21,413 bases of DNA from a virus, in IMG/VR virus record IMGVR_UViG_3300040751_001544, positions 1 to 21,413 of that record; one strand, given 5' to 3'. A model generated the notes under the pieces. It was not told the origin of the DNA. It saw nothing but the letters and a program-made list of their open reading frames with translations, and did not search any database. The position numbers and the translations under genes were made by a program. Positions 20,995 through 21,413 of this stretch are shown piece by piece. How positions within the stretch are numbered: the stretch's first letter is position 1; every line of letters starts with the position of its first letter.

Positions 20995-21413
20995 CTATAC
21001 TCCTGCTATTCTACTGAAATTTTTTACTTTTTCGAACCGGATTTGACTCCGAAACTTATCTGTTAATATGTCACCTTTGTGACTAATGACGAATACATTC
21101 GTACCCGATCCCAAGTCTTGCAATAACTTGAGAAACTCATCGCATCCTCCTGTATCAAGTGAGGCATCAAACACTTCATCCAATATAAGAAGATTGGTAT
21201 TCGTAGAGTTTTTGAGTTTTGCAACTGCTCTCCATGTAAAAAGAAGTGCGAGGTCAATACGCATCTTTTCTCCCTCGGAAAAAGAAGCATAAGAAAACTC
21301 ATCACGATAACGACTCTTAATAATTTCATTGAATTCCTCGTCCAGTTCAAAGTTTACAAAGAAGTCTAGTGCAGACAGATACTTGTTGACTAACTTGTTG
21401 ATGATTGGAATGT
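20995..21413 (-). CDS. 46: Recombination endonuclease subunit gp46 (C-terminal 138 residues; 5' part outside window)
   Basis: C-terminal ATPase half of the Rad50/SbcC-like subunit that works with gp47 in DNA end resection and recombination-dependent replication in T4. The frame is open at the window edge (base 21413). The ABC signature is SFSEGEKMRIDLALLFTWR (matching T4 'SQGEKARIDLALLFTWR'), Walker B with the D-loop is LLILDEVFDASLD, and the H-loop histidine is VISHKGD. The N-terminal Walker A and coiled coil are outside the window. It is the gene furthest upstream in the window; its stop lies one base before the acidic Api92-like gene, which suggests that the cassette downstream is transcribed together with it. 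The T4 order is 46, then 45, 44, 62, regA and 43. Confidence 0.95.
   Translation of the reverse strand, partial: IPIINKLVNKYLSALDFFVNFELDEEFNEIIKSRYRDEFSYASFSEGEKMRIDLALLFTWRAVAKLKNSTNTNLLILDEVFDASLDTGGCDEFLKLLQDLGSGTNVFVISHKGDILTDKFRSQIRFEKVKNFSRIAGV

Noticed and set aside
1-21413. CRISPR arrays, insertion sequences, integrase or attachment sites
   Set aside because: I found no regularly spaced repeats, transposase or integrase motifs, and no tRNA-associated direct repeat; the tRNA-Trp is complete and flanked by replication genes.

Overview
This window looks like part of the genome of a marine T4-like myovirus (tailed phage), of the kind known from cyanobacteria and SAR11/Pelagibacter-type hosts. 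I see every credible gene on the minus strand, so transcription runs from base 21413 down to base 1. The T4 replication core is present in T4 order: recombination endonuclease subunit gp46, sliding clamp gp45, clamp loader gp44 and gp62, translational repressor RegA, and DNA polymerase gp43. The AT-rich sequence, the T4-type late promoter boxes (TATAAATA) and the companions hsp20, mazG, a CobS-type ATPase and 2-oxoglutarate oxygenases all fit the marine T4-like group. The host cannot be fixed from sequence alone.

Layout in transcription order. (1) 21413-20995: end of gp46. (2) 20993-16029: a tightly packed cassette of an Api92/YubB-like acidic protein, a fold-type II PLP enzyme, a DNA methyltransferase, a kinase/nucleotidylyltransferase fusion, an HNH nuclease and a second DNA methyltransferase. 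Genes abut or overlap by 4 bases. (3) 15920-12373: a chelatase-like or MoxR/VWA-like module, made of a zincin plus VWA protein (CobT-like), a small SH3-like protein and a CobS-like AAA ATPase. It has a sigma70-like promoter in front and a terminator behind. (4) 12283-11138: a glycosyltransferase and a DUF3310 protein. (5) 11151-7788: sliding clamp, tRNA-Trp, gp44, an inserted 2OG oxygenase, gp62, RegA and MazG. (6) 7731-2512: Hsp20, a TauD-like protein, an M15 peptidase (probable endolysin), a 33-residue membrane protein and a 1018-residue tail-fibre-like protein with propeller-type repeats; late-type promoter boxes punctuate this part. (7) 2391-1: a strong sigma70-like promoter driving a small unknown protein, a HAD phosphatase and the start of DNA polymerase gp43.

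Read together, the replication genes are split by two blocks of accessory genes: about 9.8 kb between gp46 and gp45, and about 6.7 kb between RegA and gp43. The first block holds the best candidate for something undescribed: a coupled operon joining a PLP enzyme, a kinase-nucleotidylyltransferase fusion, two different methyltransferases and an HNH nuclease, which could be a DNA or nucleotide modification pathway. The second block puts late-type genes inside an early replication region, with switches between late and early promoters. No gap longer than 300 bases lacks a gene; the largest gaps are about 70-120 bases and hold promoters, terminators or hairpins. I saw no CRISPR array, insertion sequence or attachment site.
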